Positions 34,907-46,330 of a stretch of DNA of 64,000 nucleotides are shown piece by piece. Source of the stretch: Filosporella fistucella (lineage: Eukaryota > Ascomycota > Leotiomycetes > Helotiales); contig JAQJZZ010000010.1 in assembly GCA_030077755.1 (NCBI GenBank), positions 3,224,001-3,288,000 on the forward strand. Direction: 5' to 3'. How positions within the stretch are numbered: position 1 is the stretch's first letter; each line of letters begins with the position of its first letter. The position numbers and the translations under genes are program-made. Below the pieces are notes generated by a model, which worked only from the letters and a program-made list of their open reading frames with translations, searched no databases and was not told where the DNA came from.

Positions 34907-36016
34907 TTAGTACTTGGTAAAGAGTCCATTTGCATTAATAACCGCCTGGCACCTGTCTGGCATACTTCTAATTAATGCCTCAAACTCAAATTGTCCTACC
35001 GTCTCCCACGCCTCCTTCACAGCCCCCCTTAAAGCGTTATATGACATATTCTCAGGGTAATTATCTTGCAAGTAATTCTTCATAATATGCCATACTCTCT
35101 CTATTGGATTTAAGTCAGGAGAGTAAGGTGGCCAGAAGATTACTTCAATTCCACGCTCTAATAAGTCTTGTCTTGTATCTCCTGCAGCGTGTCCGGGTGC
35201 TCCATCTTGCATAAGCTTTAAGTATATACCTTCTCGTCTTTGAAGCTCGATATAACCGTGTATTATCGGTACCGTGTGTGCACAATAGCTGTCTTGATTA
35301 ATAGTGCCCCAATCCTTCTCCCAAAAGAAGCCTGGCCCTTTTGTATACCCGTGAAAGCAACCCCAAAACATCCAACCCTTCTTTCTTTGGTGCTTCTCGA
35401 CAATACAAGTCGGATCCCACTCCTCGCCTGCTCTACGCGTTACCCAAGTCCTTGTATGCCTTCCGCCAGTAATCCAAGTCTCGTCTGTCCAAAGAATCTC
35501 AAACCATTGTGCCATTGTCCACTCGACGTGTTCTAAAGCCCACGCAAGGCGTAATTGTCGGTTTTTCTCTGAGATCGGTGGCTTTCGCATTGCTAGACGG
35601 CGGTGAAAGCCTTCGCGGAGTAAAGCAGACCGAATAGCTTGCTTCTTTACTCCAAAATCGAGTACTTCTGCAAGTTGTGCAAAAGACATCCGCCGGTTCT
35701 TCGTAGACGCGCAAACAAACTCGACAAGTTCTTCGATTTGAGCTTGAGTAAGCACTGGTGGCCGGCCAGAACGCTTTTGCGGAGTTGCCTTATTACAAGC
35801 AGTCCCTATTTGTCGAATAGAGAAGCCCTTAAACTTCTGGATCTGGCCATAGGACCAGCCAATCGAGTGTAAAAGCTGGCAATCGCGTCTTTGATCACGA
35901 GTAAGCTCTGGTGCCTTGGGCCGGCGGATTGGAGGGTGAGGAATAGGCCCTATAGGTGTATGCGGGCGCTCAGGAGAGCTTTGCGGATTGAGTACGAGGC
36001 CTAAGAAGTCTGACAT
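34907..36016 (-). CDS. Tc1/mariner transposase (DD34E)
   Basis: Cut-and-paste transposase of 369 residues from the first ATG (36016). The N-terminal helix-turn-helix region comprises ELTRDQRRDCQLLHSIGWS with QIGTACNKATPQKRSGRPP (paired-like DNA binding, GRPP hinge). A second helical DNA-binding stretch and then the catalytic core follow. The acidic triad is visible in LWTDETW, in QDGAPGH and in DLNPIERVWHIMK, with 34 residues between the second Asp and the Glu. The C-terminus ends NGLFTKY. No stop or frameshift breaks it. It is unrelated to neighbouring genes. The host copy number cannot be judged from this window. Confidence 0.95.
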   Translation of the reverse strand: MSDFLGLVLNPQSSPERPHTPIGPIPHPPIRRPKAPELTRDQRRDCQLLHSIGWSYGQIQKFKGFSIRQIGTACNKATPQKRSGRPPVLTQAQIEELVEFVCASTKNRRMSFAQLAEVLDFGVKKQAIRSALLREGFHRRLAMRKPPISEKNRQLRLAWALEHVEWTMAQWFEILWTDETWITGGRHTRTWVTRRAGEEWDPTCIVEKHQRKKGWMFWGCFHGYTKGPGFFWEKDWGTINQDSYCAHTVPIIHGYIELQRREGIYLKLMQDGAPGHAAGDTRQDLLERGIEVIFWPPYSPDLNPIERVWHIMKNYLQDNYPENMSYNALRGAVKEAWETVGQFEFEALIRSMPDRCQAVINANGLFTKY

Positions 36017-36121
36017 TGTCAATTAGGTGGAATAGAAGCTTCAAAATAGCCTAAAGCACGCGTAGTGAGTATAAAATCTATGGTGTTTTGATGCTTTTGA
36101 GCTGCTAACGCGCTGCTACTC

Positions 36122-36195
36122 TATTAGGCTTAAGGTGCTGGGCCAGGGTGGCCCCCTTGCTAGCGCTATTACTTTACTTATGGGCTGTACCTCCG
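36122..36195 (-). repeat. right terminal inverted repeat, 74 bp
   Basis: Reverse complement identical to 34779-34852. The two repeats stop matching immediately inside the AATA end. Confidence 0.95.
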
Positions 36196-36197
36196 TA

Positions 36198-36845
36198 CTA
36201 CACTCCCAATTCCGCCCATTCGGCACACAAACCCCAGATCTCGGTATCCGGGTTGAATCGGGTTAATCGCGCATAACGGTGGAGGGACGACTGGAACATG
36301 TAATGAGGGGTACAGTACTGTACAAGGGAAACTTCTTTTACTTTTTCCCACATCCACATCCACATCCTTTCATTTTCATACATACGCGGGGGTGTTCCCG
36401 TCTTCCCTCTTCACATGTATAAATATCGTTATAGAATTCCGTATTAGATGACATGCATCCGGTTTCGGCGGCAGTAGAGTGTAGGCGTGCAAGTATCTTT
36501 GAGTAATATGAGGTGGATGTGAAGCCAAGAGAAAGCAGTGTGAAGGGCGTGATATTATTAATTAGCTCTGGTACTTGTCTACTTTGTCGAAGGTTAAACG
36601 GCGATGGAGGGGAGGAATCAACTACTAATGGCGCAGGGGTGGACCCCTCCTAGAATCGGATGAACTTTTTTTTTGCCTGCCATGCCCTTGGTGCATTACC
36701 TACTCATTCTGGCAAGTGACTGTGACCTGACCTGATATTGAAGACTCATCTTCGACCTACATCTTCTGGCTATTCAAACTTGAGTTTTCAATTGATACTT
36801 CACTTTCCACCGCAATAACTGTCTTCTCGTTCAATACTTACAGGA
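36198..36845. other. intergenic, promoter of PDX1
   Basis: No gene seen. The displaced part of the original FUN14-PDX1 intergenic region continues here after the transposon. A T-rich run occurs at 36667-36675 and CT-rich tracts lie before the PDX1 start. Confidence 0.4.
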
Positions 36846-37925
36846 ATGATCAACGATCACACTGGAAGAATGGCCACCGAACTCCCTACCAGCAGCACCA
36901 ATGGTTCAACTTCCAATGGAGGTAACAAGGGCGAAGCAAACTTCACTGTGAAGACTGGTCTGGCGCGCATGTTGAAGGGAGGTGTTATTATGGATGTAGT
37001 AAATGCTGAGCAGGTACACATTCCAATTCCTCTCCTCCGGGACAACTAAATGACTCATGAAACAGGCCAGAATAGCAGAGGAAGCCGGTGCAGTGGCAGT
37101 CATGGCTTTGGAGCGTGTGCCAGCTGATATTCGGGTTCAGGGAGGAGTAGCTCGCATGTCTGATCCAAAGATGATCAAGGAGATTATGGCTACGGTTACT
37201 ATTCCCGTCATGGCGAAGGCGAGAATTGGGCACTTTGTTGAATGCCAGGTACTTACCTCTGCCTCTATTCTACTCCAAGACGAAAAGAAATATACTTACA
37301 TATTCTCTCACAGATCCTCGAAGCCATTGGCGTAGACTACATCGACGAGTCCGAGGTCCTTACACCCGCCGACCACGCTCACCACGTCGAGAAACACCCT
37401 TTCAGCGTGCCATTCGTCTGCGGCTGCCGCAACTTAGGTGAAGCTCTCCGTCGTATCTCCGAAGGCGCAGCCATGATCCGTACAAAAGGAGAAGCAGGAA
37501 CAGGAGATGTGATTGAAGCTGTCCGTCATATGCGAACTGTCAACGCAGAGATCGCAAAAGCAGGCGCCATGTCTGATCCCGAGTTAAGGATCTTGGCAAA
37601 GGATATCCAGGCCCCATATGAATTACTGAAGGAGACTGCAAAGCTGGGTCGATTACCAGTTGTCAACTTTGCTGCTGGAGGTATTGCTACACCTGCTGAT
37701 GCTGCGTTGATGATGCAGCTGGGTTGTGATGGTGTTTTTGTCGGGAGTGGAATTTTCAAGTCTGGTGATGCGAGTAAGAGGGCGAAGGCCATTGTGCAGG
37801 CTGTTACACATTATAATGATCCTAAGGTGCTGGCTGCTGTGAGTGAGGATTTGGGAGAGGCGATGGTGGGTTTGAACTGCGGTACCATGGATGCGAAAGA
37901 CAAGATGCAAGGCAGAGGATGGTAA
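36846..37925 (+). CDS. pdx1: pyridoxal 5'-phosphate synthase subunit PDX1/SNZ
   Basis: Lyase subunit of deoxyxylulose-independent vitamin B6 synthesis. It condenses ribose 5-phosphate, glyceraldehyde 3-phosphate and ammonia from the glutaminase partner PDX2. Three exons, 36846-37013, 37066-37248 and 37314-37925, give 320 residues. The core is highly conserved: [19 protein letters not shown], then [19 protein letters not shown], then [12 protein letters not shown], whose lysine forms the substrate imine. [13 protein letters not shown] and [12 protein letters not shown] (second lysine) follow, then [15 protein letters not shown] and [16 protein letters not shown] (phosphate loop). The second ATG at 36870 would also preserve the core. 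The N-terminal 28 residues are Ser/Asn-rich and variable in fungi. PDX2 is not in the window. Confidence 0.97.
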
Positions 37926-38417
37926 TTGGCATGGCGTTTTTCAACAAAAGCTTAGAGATTTGTAAGATCTGCTACTCTCCCTTCTTCAATGGAGTTTGCT
38001 TGGAATTCTTCAACGTCTGAAACAAAAGTGGGAGAAGAAATTAAAAGAGCCTCGAGATCCATTCTAAAGGGCATCACGTGTGAATTATTTCTCACTGGAT
38101 TCCAGACCCCTAAAAGACCAGAACAGGGCCAGCCTCAGAGTTCAACGCAAAGCAAGGAAAATAGCCACTTCCGCCACAACTGCAGCTCCATACCGCCTAT
38201 CAATCGCAATAAACTCCTGCTTTGACATCTGTAATCCTGCAACCTACATGCGCGCCTCCATCATCAACCCGAATTGACCAATCCGTCGCCGTCCTTGCTC
38301 CGCGAAAAGTTCCAAGCTGTCCTGAACCCACCACTTTAGCCTCCACTCGTACTTCCTCCCAACATTTATATCATCTTCCTTCCCAGCAGGACCCCGCTAT
38401 GAAAAGATGAAGCCAAC
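37926..38417. other. intergenic, no gene seen
   Basis: 3' region of PDX1 and promoter of the SUN-domain gene. Frames at 37989-38277 lack motifs. Confidence 0.4.
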
Positions 38418-41351
38418 ATGCACCTCCTCTCTCGCTCTGTCCTGGCTACTGCACTCCTGCTCCAATGCTTTGCGCTCGTGAAAGCGAGTACCATTACACC
38501 AGCGCCAAAAGCTACGAGTGCTGATTCACCGCTCCCGACCATTTCGAATGGAACGTGTGAATTCCGGACGATCAATTACATTACAGATAGTCTGCCGCAG
38601 CTCTGCTTGAAGAATTCATGGCGCAGTGAGAATGCGACGGTGAGGGGGCCGGAGGAGAATGTGAACGGGACGAACACTGAATCTGCGACTCCGAACCCGA
38701 CAAGTACGGAGATCCCTGATCCTTCGAGTACGGATCTCGAAACAGGCGAATTGAACGATGCTTCATTCCTGAGTTTCGAGGAGTGGAAGAAGCAGACGTT
38801 GGAGAAAGCTGGACAAGCTGGGATTGCAGGAAGAAAAGAGGGAAAGAAACGGGATTCAGAGAGCTTCCAGAATAATCTTGAGGGGTTAGGAGAGGAAGGG
38901 GAAATTGAAGTTGATTTTGGGGTGTTCAGGAGTGGTGGAAGGGAAGAGAAGCAGGCTGAGAAGGAAGAGAAAGTAGAGGCAGAGGAAGTCGCGAGAGGGA
39001 GTGACAATTACAGGAGTAAAGATGCCGGCAAGACTTGCAAGGAAAGGTTCTCCTATGCCAGCTTCGATGCTGGAGCTACGATTCTGAAAACGCACCAGGG
39101 AGCTAAAAATTCAAAGGCTGTCTTGATTGAGAACAAGGATTCGTACATGCTTTCAGAGTGTTCTGTGGAGAACAAGTTTATTATAATAGAGCTTTCGGTA
39201 TGTACCCCTCCCTAGGGTTAGAATTTTGCTAATGCCCTGCAGGAAGATATCTGGATTGATACTGTAGTATTGGCCAATTACGAATTCTTCTCTTCCATGA
39301 TCCGCCAATTCAGAGTTAGTGTTTCCGATCGTTATCCTGTCAAAATCGACAAGTGGAAAGATGTTGGCACATATGAGGCGAGGAATTCGAGAGACATACA
39401 GGCATTTCTTATTGAGAATCCACAAATCTGGGCACGGTATATCAGGATCGAGTTCTTGAGCCATTACGGGAATGAGTATTACTGCCCGCTTTCTCTGGTG
39501 AGAGTACACGGTACCAGAATGCTTGAAAGTTGGAAGGAAACAGAGGCGATTGGTGAAGAGGACGAAGGGGAAGAGAGTGAAGCCGAGGATCAATATATAC
39601 CAGAGGCTGTCGCAGAAGCGGTACGGGCGGAGGAGAAGCTTAAGGCTGCAACAGAGGCGATGGCCAAGACTGCTCAGGAGATGGTTGTCAACGCTACGAA
39701 AGCCTTACAATCGGAACCCAGGATGGAGATCAGCCCATGGAAGAAATTTGACTTCTATGCTCTCAACAATACTCATAGGATTTCTGATACAGCAGGTTCG
39801 AATCTGGATGTCTGTCTTCCTGCAGATGCCCCCATCGCCAAAACTTCTACATCTTCCACAGCGGCCCCAAACGCCAGCTCAATAATTCAGACAAGCCAGA
39901 TTTCTCCAAGCCCTGCTGCGGCGGCGGCAAACCTCACTTCGACGTCTAGCATATTAATGACTCCCAAAGCTGAAACTGCTGTGGTGTCAAATTCCACTGC
40001 CTCGGAATCTGTCATATCGAGGCAGTCTAACGTCACATCCAATTCAGACTCACCCACCACTATAACATCCCATCCGAACGCAAAGACTTACAGCACAAGC
40101 ACTACCAAAGCTCAAAATGTTACATCATCTATCAAAAACAAAACGAGCAGCACCACTTCCTCTGCATCATCCCTTCCTACGATCCAGGAATCATTCTTCA
40201 AAGCTGTCTCACGTCGTCTCAACTTCCTAGAGACAAATTCCACTCTTTCCTTACAATACATCAGCGAGCAATCTAGAATTCTCCGCGAAGCTTTCACCAA
40301 AGTTGAGAAGAAGCAGTTGCAGAAGACCAATACTTTTCTTGATACACTGAATTCGACTGTGCTGAGCGAGCTAAGGAATTTTAGACAGCAGTATGATGAA
40401 ATCTGGCAAAGCACTGTCATCAGTCTTGAAAGTCAGAGGGAAGAGAGTAGGCGCGAGATATTGGCTATTAGTACGAGACTCAATATCCTTGCTGATGAGG
40501 TTGTGTTCCAGAAAAGAATGAGCATTATCCAATCTGTGCTACTTCTTCTTTGCCTTGGATTGGTAATCTTCTCCAGAGTGTCATCGACTGGAACAATTGA
40601 CTTTCAATTCCCAATCAGAAGAGGTTTAGAGAGTCCAGTTGATCCAGAGAGCCCCGAGTTTACAAGGTTGAGAGGAGACAGGAGATGGTTGGAAGTTGAT
40701 GATCGTCGGAGAAACGAGCGGAGTACTAGTAGAGATGATTGCCCTCCTACGCCCATTTCCGCATATTCGCATTCTCATTCCCCTTCAAATGAGGAGGATA
40801 TCACACTCACACCTCCTTCGGCTGAAGAATATTCAACACATCTGCAACCGCAACGAATGGACTCCGTCAAATCTACAACTGATGCTTCATATCGTTCGCT
40901 TCCTCCCTCTCCACAGGCATCCATCGAGATTGAGAACGATCTTCCTGCCTTACCAGTGGAAGAGTCACCTCTCCGCACACCGAAGAAAAGGAAAGCGTTC
41001 GTTCGGCCAACCCCACCTCCGGATTATGATCTCCCTGCTTCTTCTCCTCCGAGGGAGAGACAAGTCGAAGATTGGCCTCTGTCAAACTCGTCACCGGCTC
41101 CACAGTCAAGCAGGAGTGAGATAGAAAGAGGAACAGAATATCCTTCTCCTTCTCCCGACCCACAACTACCTGAGAGAAGTCCTCTAAGAGATTCAGTTGG
41201 AGCAGAGGGATTGGTCGGGGGCGGGATACCAGTCAGAGATACTGGTGTCCGAGAGGGAAGTGTGGAAGCGAGTACGCCGAGTTCGAAGAGGGAGAAGAGA
41301 CAGAGTTTCAGTATTGCGAGGAAACCGTTACCTGCCCTACCTACCGAGTAG
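38418..41351 (+). CDS. slp1: SUN-domain ER membrane protein, SLP1/osteopotentia type
   Basis: SLP1-type proteins reside in the ER membrane and, with Emp65, protect soluble proteins from degradation. Two exons, 38418-39197 and 39243-41351, joined over a 45-nt intron, give 962 residues. A cleavable signal peptide (LATALLLQCFALVKA) comes first, then an acidic linker and coiled stretch. The SUN domain spans about residues 205-350: RFSYASFDAGATILKTHQGA, then SYMLSEC, VVLANYEFFSSMIRQFRVS, and CPLSLVRVHGTRM. A Ser/Thr-rich segment (39830-40160), a coiled coil, and one transmembrane helix at about 685-705 (VLLLLCLGLVIFSRV) follow, with a Pro/Ser-rich cytoplasmic tail of about 250 residues that is longer than in yeast. 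The mid-protein SUN position and late TM helix distinguish it from nuclear-envelope Sad1/UNC-84 proteins. Confidence 0.92.
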
Positions 41352-43310
41352 ATGGAGCTGGCGATGGTATTCCTCCCTTTCTTCCATCACCATGCATATT
41401 CTTTCTTTACATTCATCAGATCATCATAGCGAGGCGTTTGCTTTCTTGCTTTCTTACCCCATGCTCAATTCAACACGTCACACTTAGACCCCAATTTCTT
41501 TCTATCAACCGCATATCAGGTCCGCATTCATGGTTTAAAGCATATTGGCATGGAGTTGGAGTTTTGGGTACCAGACCCTCGGTTGTGCTGTGGAGAAGAT
41601 TGGATATTTATGTATTCTATGATAGTATATGAGATAGATAATGAGCGATGAGATATGTAATCAAGTTAGAAGAGCAGAATTTTGAAAGTCGCTGGGTGTG
41701 AAAGCTTGTTCTTAGGAAGTTGATGTTTGAAGATAGAGAGCTCTTTATATGTCTGAATAATTTAGCAACTTGAAAGTGCAAAGGATGCGTTAAAAGATAT
41801 ATCAGCAGTGATATTGTAAAGTCTGCTAGATAGTGTGAGATACCTCTATGCTTGAACTCAGATCAGACATAATATAGAAGCAGTGAGTCCTTCCCTAAAC
41901 CGTGTATTGTCACTTTTCAAAAGCTCATAGAGATATTAAATTACTCTACTATATGAATATCCCGCAGATGCAATATGTAATTAGGCTACTGGAAAGTCCG
42001 CGGCATACGTCAAGCTCTATGCTTGCTGTGATATATTATAGACTTAACGAACAATAAAACCGCTTACGTGTTCGTCAGAAAACAGACGTGATCAGCAGCA
42101 GCGAGTCCGTGGACTGTATGACTTATTTCAGCTATTTAGAAAGTTCGACAGATATATCGAGTAGTCTTTAATGTCTCAAAATTTCGCAAGTATAACGAAT
42201 AATAGACCTACCTCCAAGTTCAGCAGATTCATCAAACTATGCAGCTGCTTTCAGGATCTATAGACGTAACGAACAATAGAGGTGTTTCACTTTTGCCCAA
42301 GGTAAGGGGGACCTGAAGTAGATGCATCGACTCCATAGCGTATACGAACATCACAGCTTTGCAGAAAGCTCAGCAAAGTCGTCAAGTATTCGACTTGTGT
42401 CAATATTACGCAGGAATGATGAATAATTATACTATATGAAAATTCGTAGCACAATTAAAATGACACTCTGCTATGATATTTGCAGGGGGAACAAATCATA
42501 ATTCTGCTTGAGAGCTCGCGATACATATCAAGCGATATTTTAGTATCAGTCTATCAGAGGTCTACAAAATTAACGAACAATAATGCTTTATGAAACTTCG
42601 CAGTTTGCATCAAGTGATGCTTTTGCGTTGGAGGTCTACAAATCTGGCGAAAAATTGAGACACTTGCTTGTGCGTAGGTAGATCAAATACTAACGGCAGC
42701 AGCGAGTTCGTGTAGCCAAGAAGCATTTAAGAAAGGGAGGATCGGGCTGAAAGAAGCATGATGCAGACAAAGAAAATATCAACGAAACGAAGTCATAAAG
42801 CAACTGCAAGGTCACGAACGAAAGCCCCATCAATTCTAAGGTAAGGAGGGAGCCGAATCACAATATCACAATCGTCAAGGCACATCAACCTGGGGAACAG
42901 TTTTGAAAACAACGGTCTATTTTGCATTCATAGAGCTCGATTGAGCTGATTTGGGTGGTATCTAGCTAGCAAAGAGCACTTGGTCATCCCTTCGTATCAT
43001 TCATTATCATTATGAAGGGGTCACTTGGAGTCCCTAAAAAGAGAAAAAGTCCATCGATCAAAGTCCATCCGCCAAAGAAAGAAAAAAATCTCCCCAAAGT
43101 CATCCACCAAAGAAAAGAAAAATCTGACCCATGTCCACAAATCGCAAAAGTCTTTAGCCCTCAGGTTTCATATGCAACGGTGTCGCCAGAATCAGGAGTG
43201 GAGTTGTTTGCAATAAATCCAAGTTCAAGAACTTGAGACTCGAAATATCAAGGACTTGTGCAAAATTCATTCTGGAGAAAGGTCAGGAAAACGTCTTGCA
43301 AACAGAACCA
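41352..43310. other. gene-poor stretch downstream of slp1 and of the MEI2-like gene
   Basis: 3' regions of two convergent genes. It contains the degenerate repeats listed separately (about 41940-42730) and a lysine/proline-coding low-complexity run at 43012-43236 that I do not call a gene. Confidence 0.4.
41940..42730. repeat. degenerate long-unit repeats with AACGAACAAT motif
   Basis: The motif TAACGAACAATA or close variants recurs at about 42046, 42193, 42270 and 42571. Companion phrases repeat in the same order between copies: TATGAAA-TTCGCAG, ATCAAG-GAT-CTT and GAGGTCTACAAA. CAGCAGCGAGT(C/T)CGTG occurs at about 42098 and 42700. Spacing is irregular (about 80-300 bp) and copies are diverged. 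It is non-coding, AT-rich sequence. Confidence 0.55.
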
Positions 43311-45803
43311 TCAGAGCTTACTGCGTTGGAAACCTTGACCCTTGTGAGGGCTGTATCGTGGATTACGTGCAGGTCGATAGGCAGGTAAAAGTCCCTGCTC
43401 GAACGCATGCTCCTCTCGAGAAGCAGCCAAAGTACCACGATCAAAATTAGAGTGACGACGTCGTTGCTCATCACGAAGATGTTGACCAGCACTTGGAGCA
43501 AACAGACCTGAAGGAGTAAGTACATGGCTGGGAAGTTGAATGGTCAGATCTTACCAATCATCTCGGCATTGTCACACGAGCGCTTCAATTTCATTGTATT
43601 ATTGGTAGAAGGAAACTCGCGTTCTTCGCCAATGCGAGGATCAGCAAGCTCATCCGTAACAGGTGTTCCATCGTCATCGTACGACTGGAAGTCGTACTGA
43701 GTCCAATACAACTTACAAAATGTTAGCTTGGCCAAGCTCTTGAAGACTGAGAACATACCTTTGGACGATAGTGCTGGGATTCTAACAAAACAGAGGAATT
43801 TCTGAATTTGTTAATCAAAGCCTCGGTGCCTTGCATAGTGGCATATGAGATCTCAGCGATCTTCTGAGATGCAAAACCTTCCCAGCGTTGACCATGGCGT
43901 GCCTTGTAGAATGGAATGATGTCCTCTGATTTCACGAAGTTGATAAATCCATACCCAACATTACAGTTGTTGGAGAAATCGATTCTGAGGTAGATGAAAT
44001 CATACTTTCCCCATGATGTCTGATCAACGAAGGCTTTCAACTGCTCGTGATTCATCTTATTTGGGATGTTACGAACCATGACCTGTAGCTGGTTAGAATG
44101 AATACTCAGAAAAGCGGGCAGTACTTACAGTTGCCTTTGGGTTTTGGCCACCTTCGAGAATCTCTAATGTCAATTTGGTGTCCTTTTGATTGAACGATCG
44201 TCGGCGGAAGGGTTCGAGCTGTTGGGCAAATTGGCGACGATGGCTTGGGCGTGCATGAAGGTCACCACCGTATCTAGGTCGGAAACCACTAGGAGTTGGG
44301 GTTTGCCACTCCTGACGAAGAATCTCCATGTTGGTCTTGCCAACACCTGGCTCAAATTCATCGACATGGTCAGAGACAGCTGATGAATGAATGGACGATG
44401 TTGGCGATACGACATTCATTGGGCTTGGTGGTTGGTTGCGCAAAGGAGACATGCCGTATGGTGATGGTCCGCGGCGTTGACCGGCCGGCGATGGGGAGTA
44501 AACCGGTCCCATATTGAACGGAGGTCCAGTATTTCCCGTCACAAGACCACCATAACCTGCGGGATATCCGAACGCAAACGGAGGCAGATCCCTACTGTAA
44601 GGTGTCATGTTTGCGGCTGGACTCGACATCGACATGGATCCAACAGCTTGAAGGAAAACCTTAGAATCACCGCCAGTAGCACGAGTGGGCGTGGAAATTG
44701 GATGATGTCTGGCATCGAATGCAGCTGGTGTGACGTCAGGTGTATGCTTCTTTACAGAGAGCACAACACCATCATGGGACTGGGGAAATCAGAATCCATT
44801 CAGCGTCATGCAGGGAGGTTCACATACCATTCCATCCAAAGCCCGGATGGCCCGAGATGAGAGCGAAACATCGTCAAACTCAACGATCAAATGCAGAATT
44901 CCTGCCTCGGTAGCTGTCACCTTAATCCAGGCTGACAGGTTGCCATAATTGGACAAAAGCTCGCGGACACACTCATCAAACTTCGAGGTGTCGCCAACAT
45001 TTGGCGGATAGTTGACGCGAACCGTAACCTGACCTTCATGGGCAGAAGGAATAACCTTGGACTTGGGTGAAACAACCTGATATACAATCAGCAAAGGCAA
45101 AATGGACAAAGCTTGATACTCACCGAAGCCACTTGTGACGCTGAAATGTATTCAACAATCAAGTCTTCCGCCAACTTCGAAAAGGCTTGAAACAACATCT
45201 TGGCATCGGATATGCTGCTGCAACGAACATATACATTGTTGCCAACGACGTCTTCCCGAAAGGTGCCCAGCTTCTTTGTTCCGGATTTGTCGATGCTCTG
45301 ATTGTTCGTCAGTATGAACACAGGATGGTACATCGGGACCAAGTACTTACTCTCAAAATCTCATCAAACTTTGCCTTGGCGCACTTGTTGTAGACGCTGG
45401 AGACCTTGAGATTCCTGGTCATTTTCGTTTCGGTCGTGAAGACCCCGAAATGGATAGAGTCACCACTGCTGTTGTCCTTGGAAGGAGATTGAACAGCCTG
45501 ATCCGCAGCAATGATGTGGTCGAGATGTTCAATGGTACCCGGAAGTGGACGGGATGTGGTTCCGGTCATTGACATCGGGGTCGATGCTGATGGCGCAGGG
45601 GTGAAGGGAACGGCTGTAGCCCGAAGTCCTGTGGAGATGAATGGATCGGACGGGGATTGTGCCAGCGAAGAGTCCAATCCTGCAGAAGATTGATACTTCG
45701 TGGACGACAAAGCATCAGGCGAATACCAAGTGTTCGGGGTCTGTGTGACAGACTTCAATGAGTCTGCCCCACTGGTAGATTGGGGTGAGTCGTTATTCTC
45801 CAT
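43311..45803 (-). CDS. MEI2-like RNA-binding protein (RRM_2 family)
   Basis: MEI2-type proteins bind RNA and promote meiosis in fission yeast; roles in filamentous ascomycetes are less clear. Seven exons: 45803-45351, 45297-45124, 45076-44828, 44779-44129, 44082-43759, 43711-43555 and 43507-43311. They give 734 residues with all phases closing. The N-terminus is Ser/Thr/Pro-rich (151 residues). Two degenerate RRMs follow (about 150-210: NNVYVRCSSISDAKMLF; and 210-300: VTVRVNYPP with WIKVTATEAGILHLIVEF). A low-complexity Pro/Ser/Gly linker leads to the diagnostic third RRM (about 510-640): VMVRNIPNKM, YDFIYLRIDFSNNCNVGYGF and FINFVKSEDI. A basic tail ends at residue 734 (RYSPHKGQGFQRSKL). It sits between two repeat arrays in the most gene-poor part of the window, with over 4 kb of upstream non-coding DNA. 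Confidence 0.9.
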
Positions 45804-46029
45804 GGTGAGTTTGATGAATGACTGAAGGTGAGGTGATGAGTCAGCAGGGGAATAAAAAAAGGACACTAGCAAAGACGCTAGCAAAGACGCTATGATGTAA
45901 AAGGAAACAAGTTGATCCGACCCGAGAGAAGTCTTAAATAGACCTGGGGAAGCTGGCCGGTCATGTGACTAGCTTCATTCACTCGCCGGCGAAGCAGATT
46001 TGGGAAGGAGCGAACAGTGTTATGACATC

Positions 46030-46330
46030 ATGAAACGGATTCACCAGGCGCAAAGTTTGAGTTTGAAAAACGAGATTGAAGTCGACGGCGAGAATCTGAC
46101 CGAACGCGAACGTGAAATCAGATTCAAGGTCGCCTCGAATTCCAGCCGTCATTCGAGCATCATTCTCGAAGCGAGCGCATAGCTCACATCGAATTCCAGC
46201 TCCAACGCGAACGCCATGCTCAACTCGAGCTGCAGAGCTTTTATGAATCATGCGATGCGTGAATTTTTGTGATCTGTGAACTCGAACGCCAAACTGGGCG
46301 CGAAATCCAAGACCACGACGAACTCCAGAT
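46030..46330. repeat. patch of imperfect short repeats rich in GAA-TTC and CGCGAACG words
   Basis: Words such as TCGAATTCCAG (twice, at about 46134 and 46191), CGCGAACG (three times or more) and GAACTCGAA/AACTCGAG recur within 300 bp. The pattern suggests a short unit multiplied and then scrambled. It is upstream of the MEI2-like gene and non-coding. Confidence 0.45.

Larger units (their letters stand above)
34777..36197. mobile_element. Tc1/mariner DNA transposon, complete, 1417 bp plus TA duplication
   Basis: The element proper spans 34779-36195 and is bounded by TA on each side (34777-34778 and 36196-36197), the target duplication of this superfamily. The inverted repeats at 34779-34852 and 36122-36195 are identical over 74 bp. 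One uninterrupted transposase frame on the minus strand fills the middle. Identical ends and an intact frame point to recent insertion and possibly to continuing mobility. Confidence 0.95.

Noticed and set aside
38576..39007. 143-codon minus frame
   Set aside because: Antisense of the acidic, low-complexity part of SLP1; Ser/Phe-rich composition follows from that.
43012..43236. Lys/Pro-rich frame (KKRKSPS-like)
   Set aside because: Arises from an A-rich imperfect repeat (CCAAAGAAAGAAA words) downstream of the MEI2-like gene; no start context or conservation evidence.
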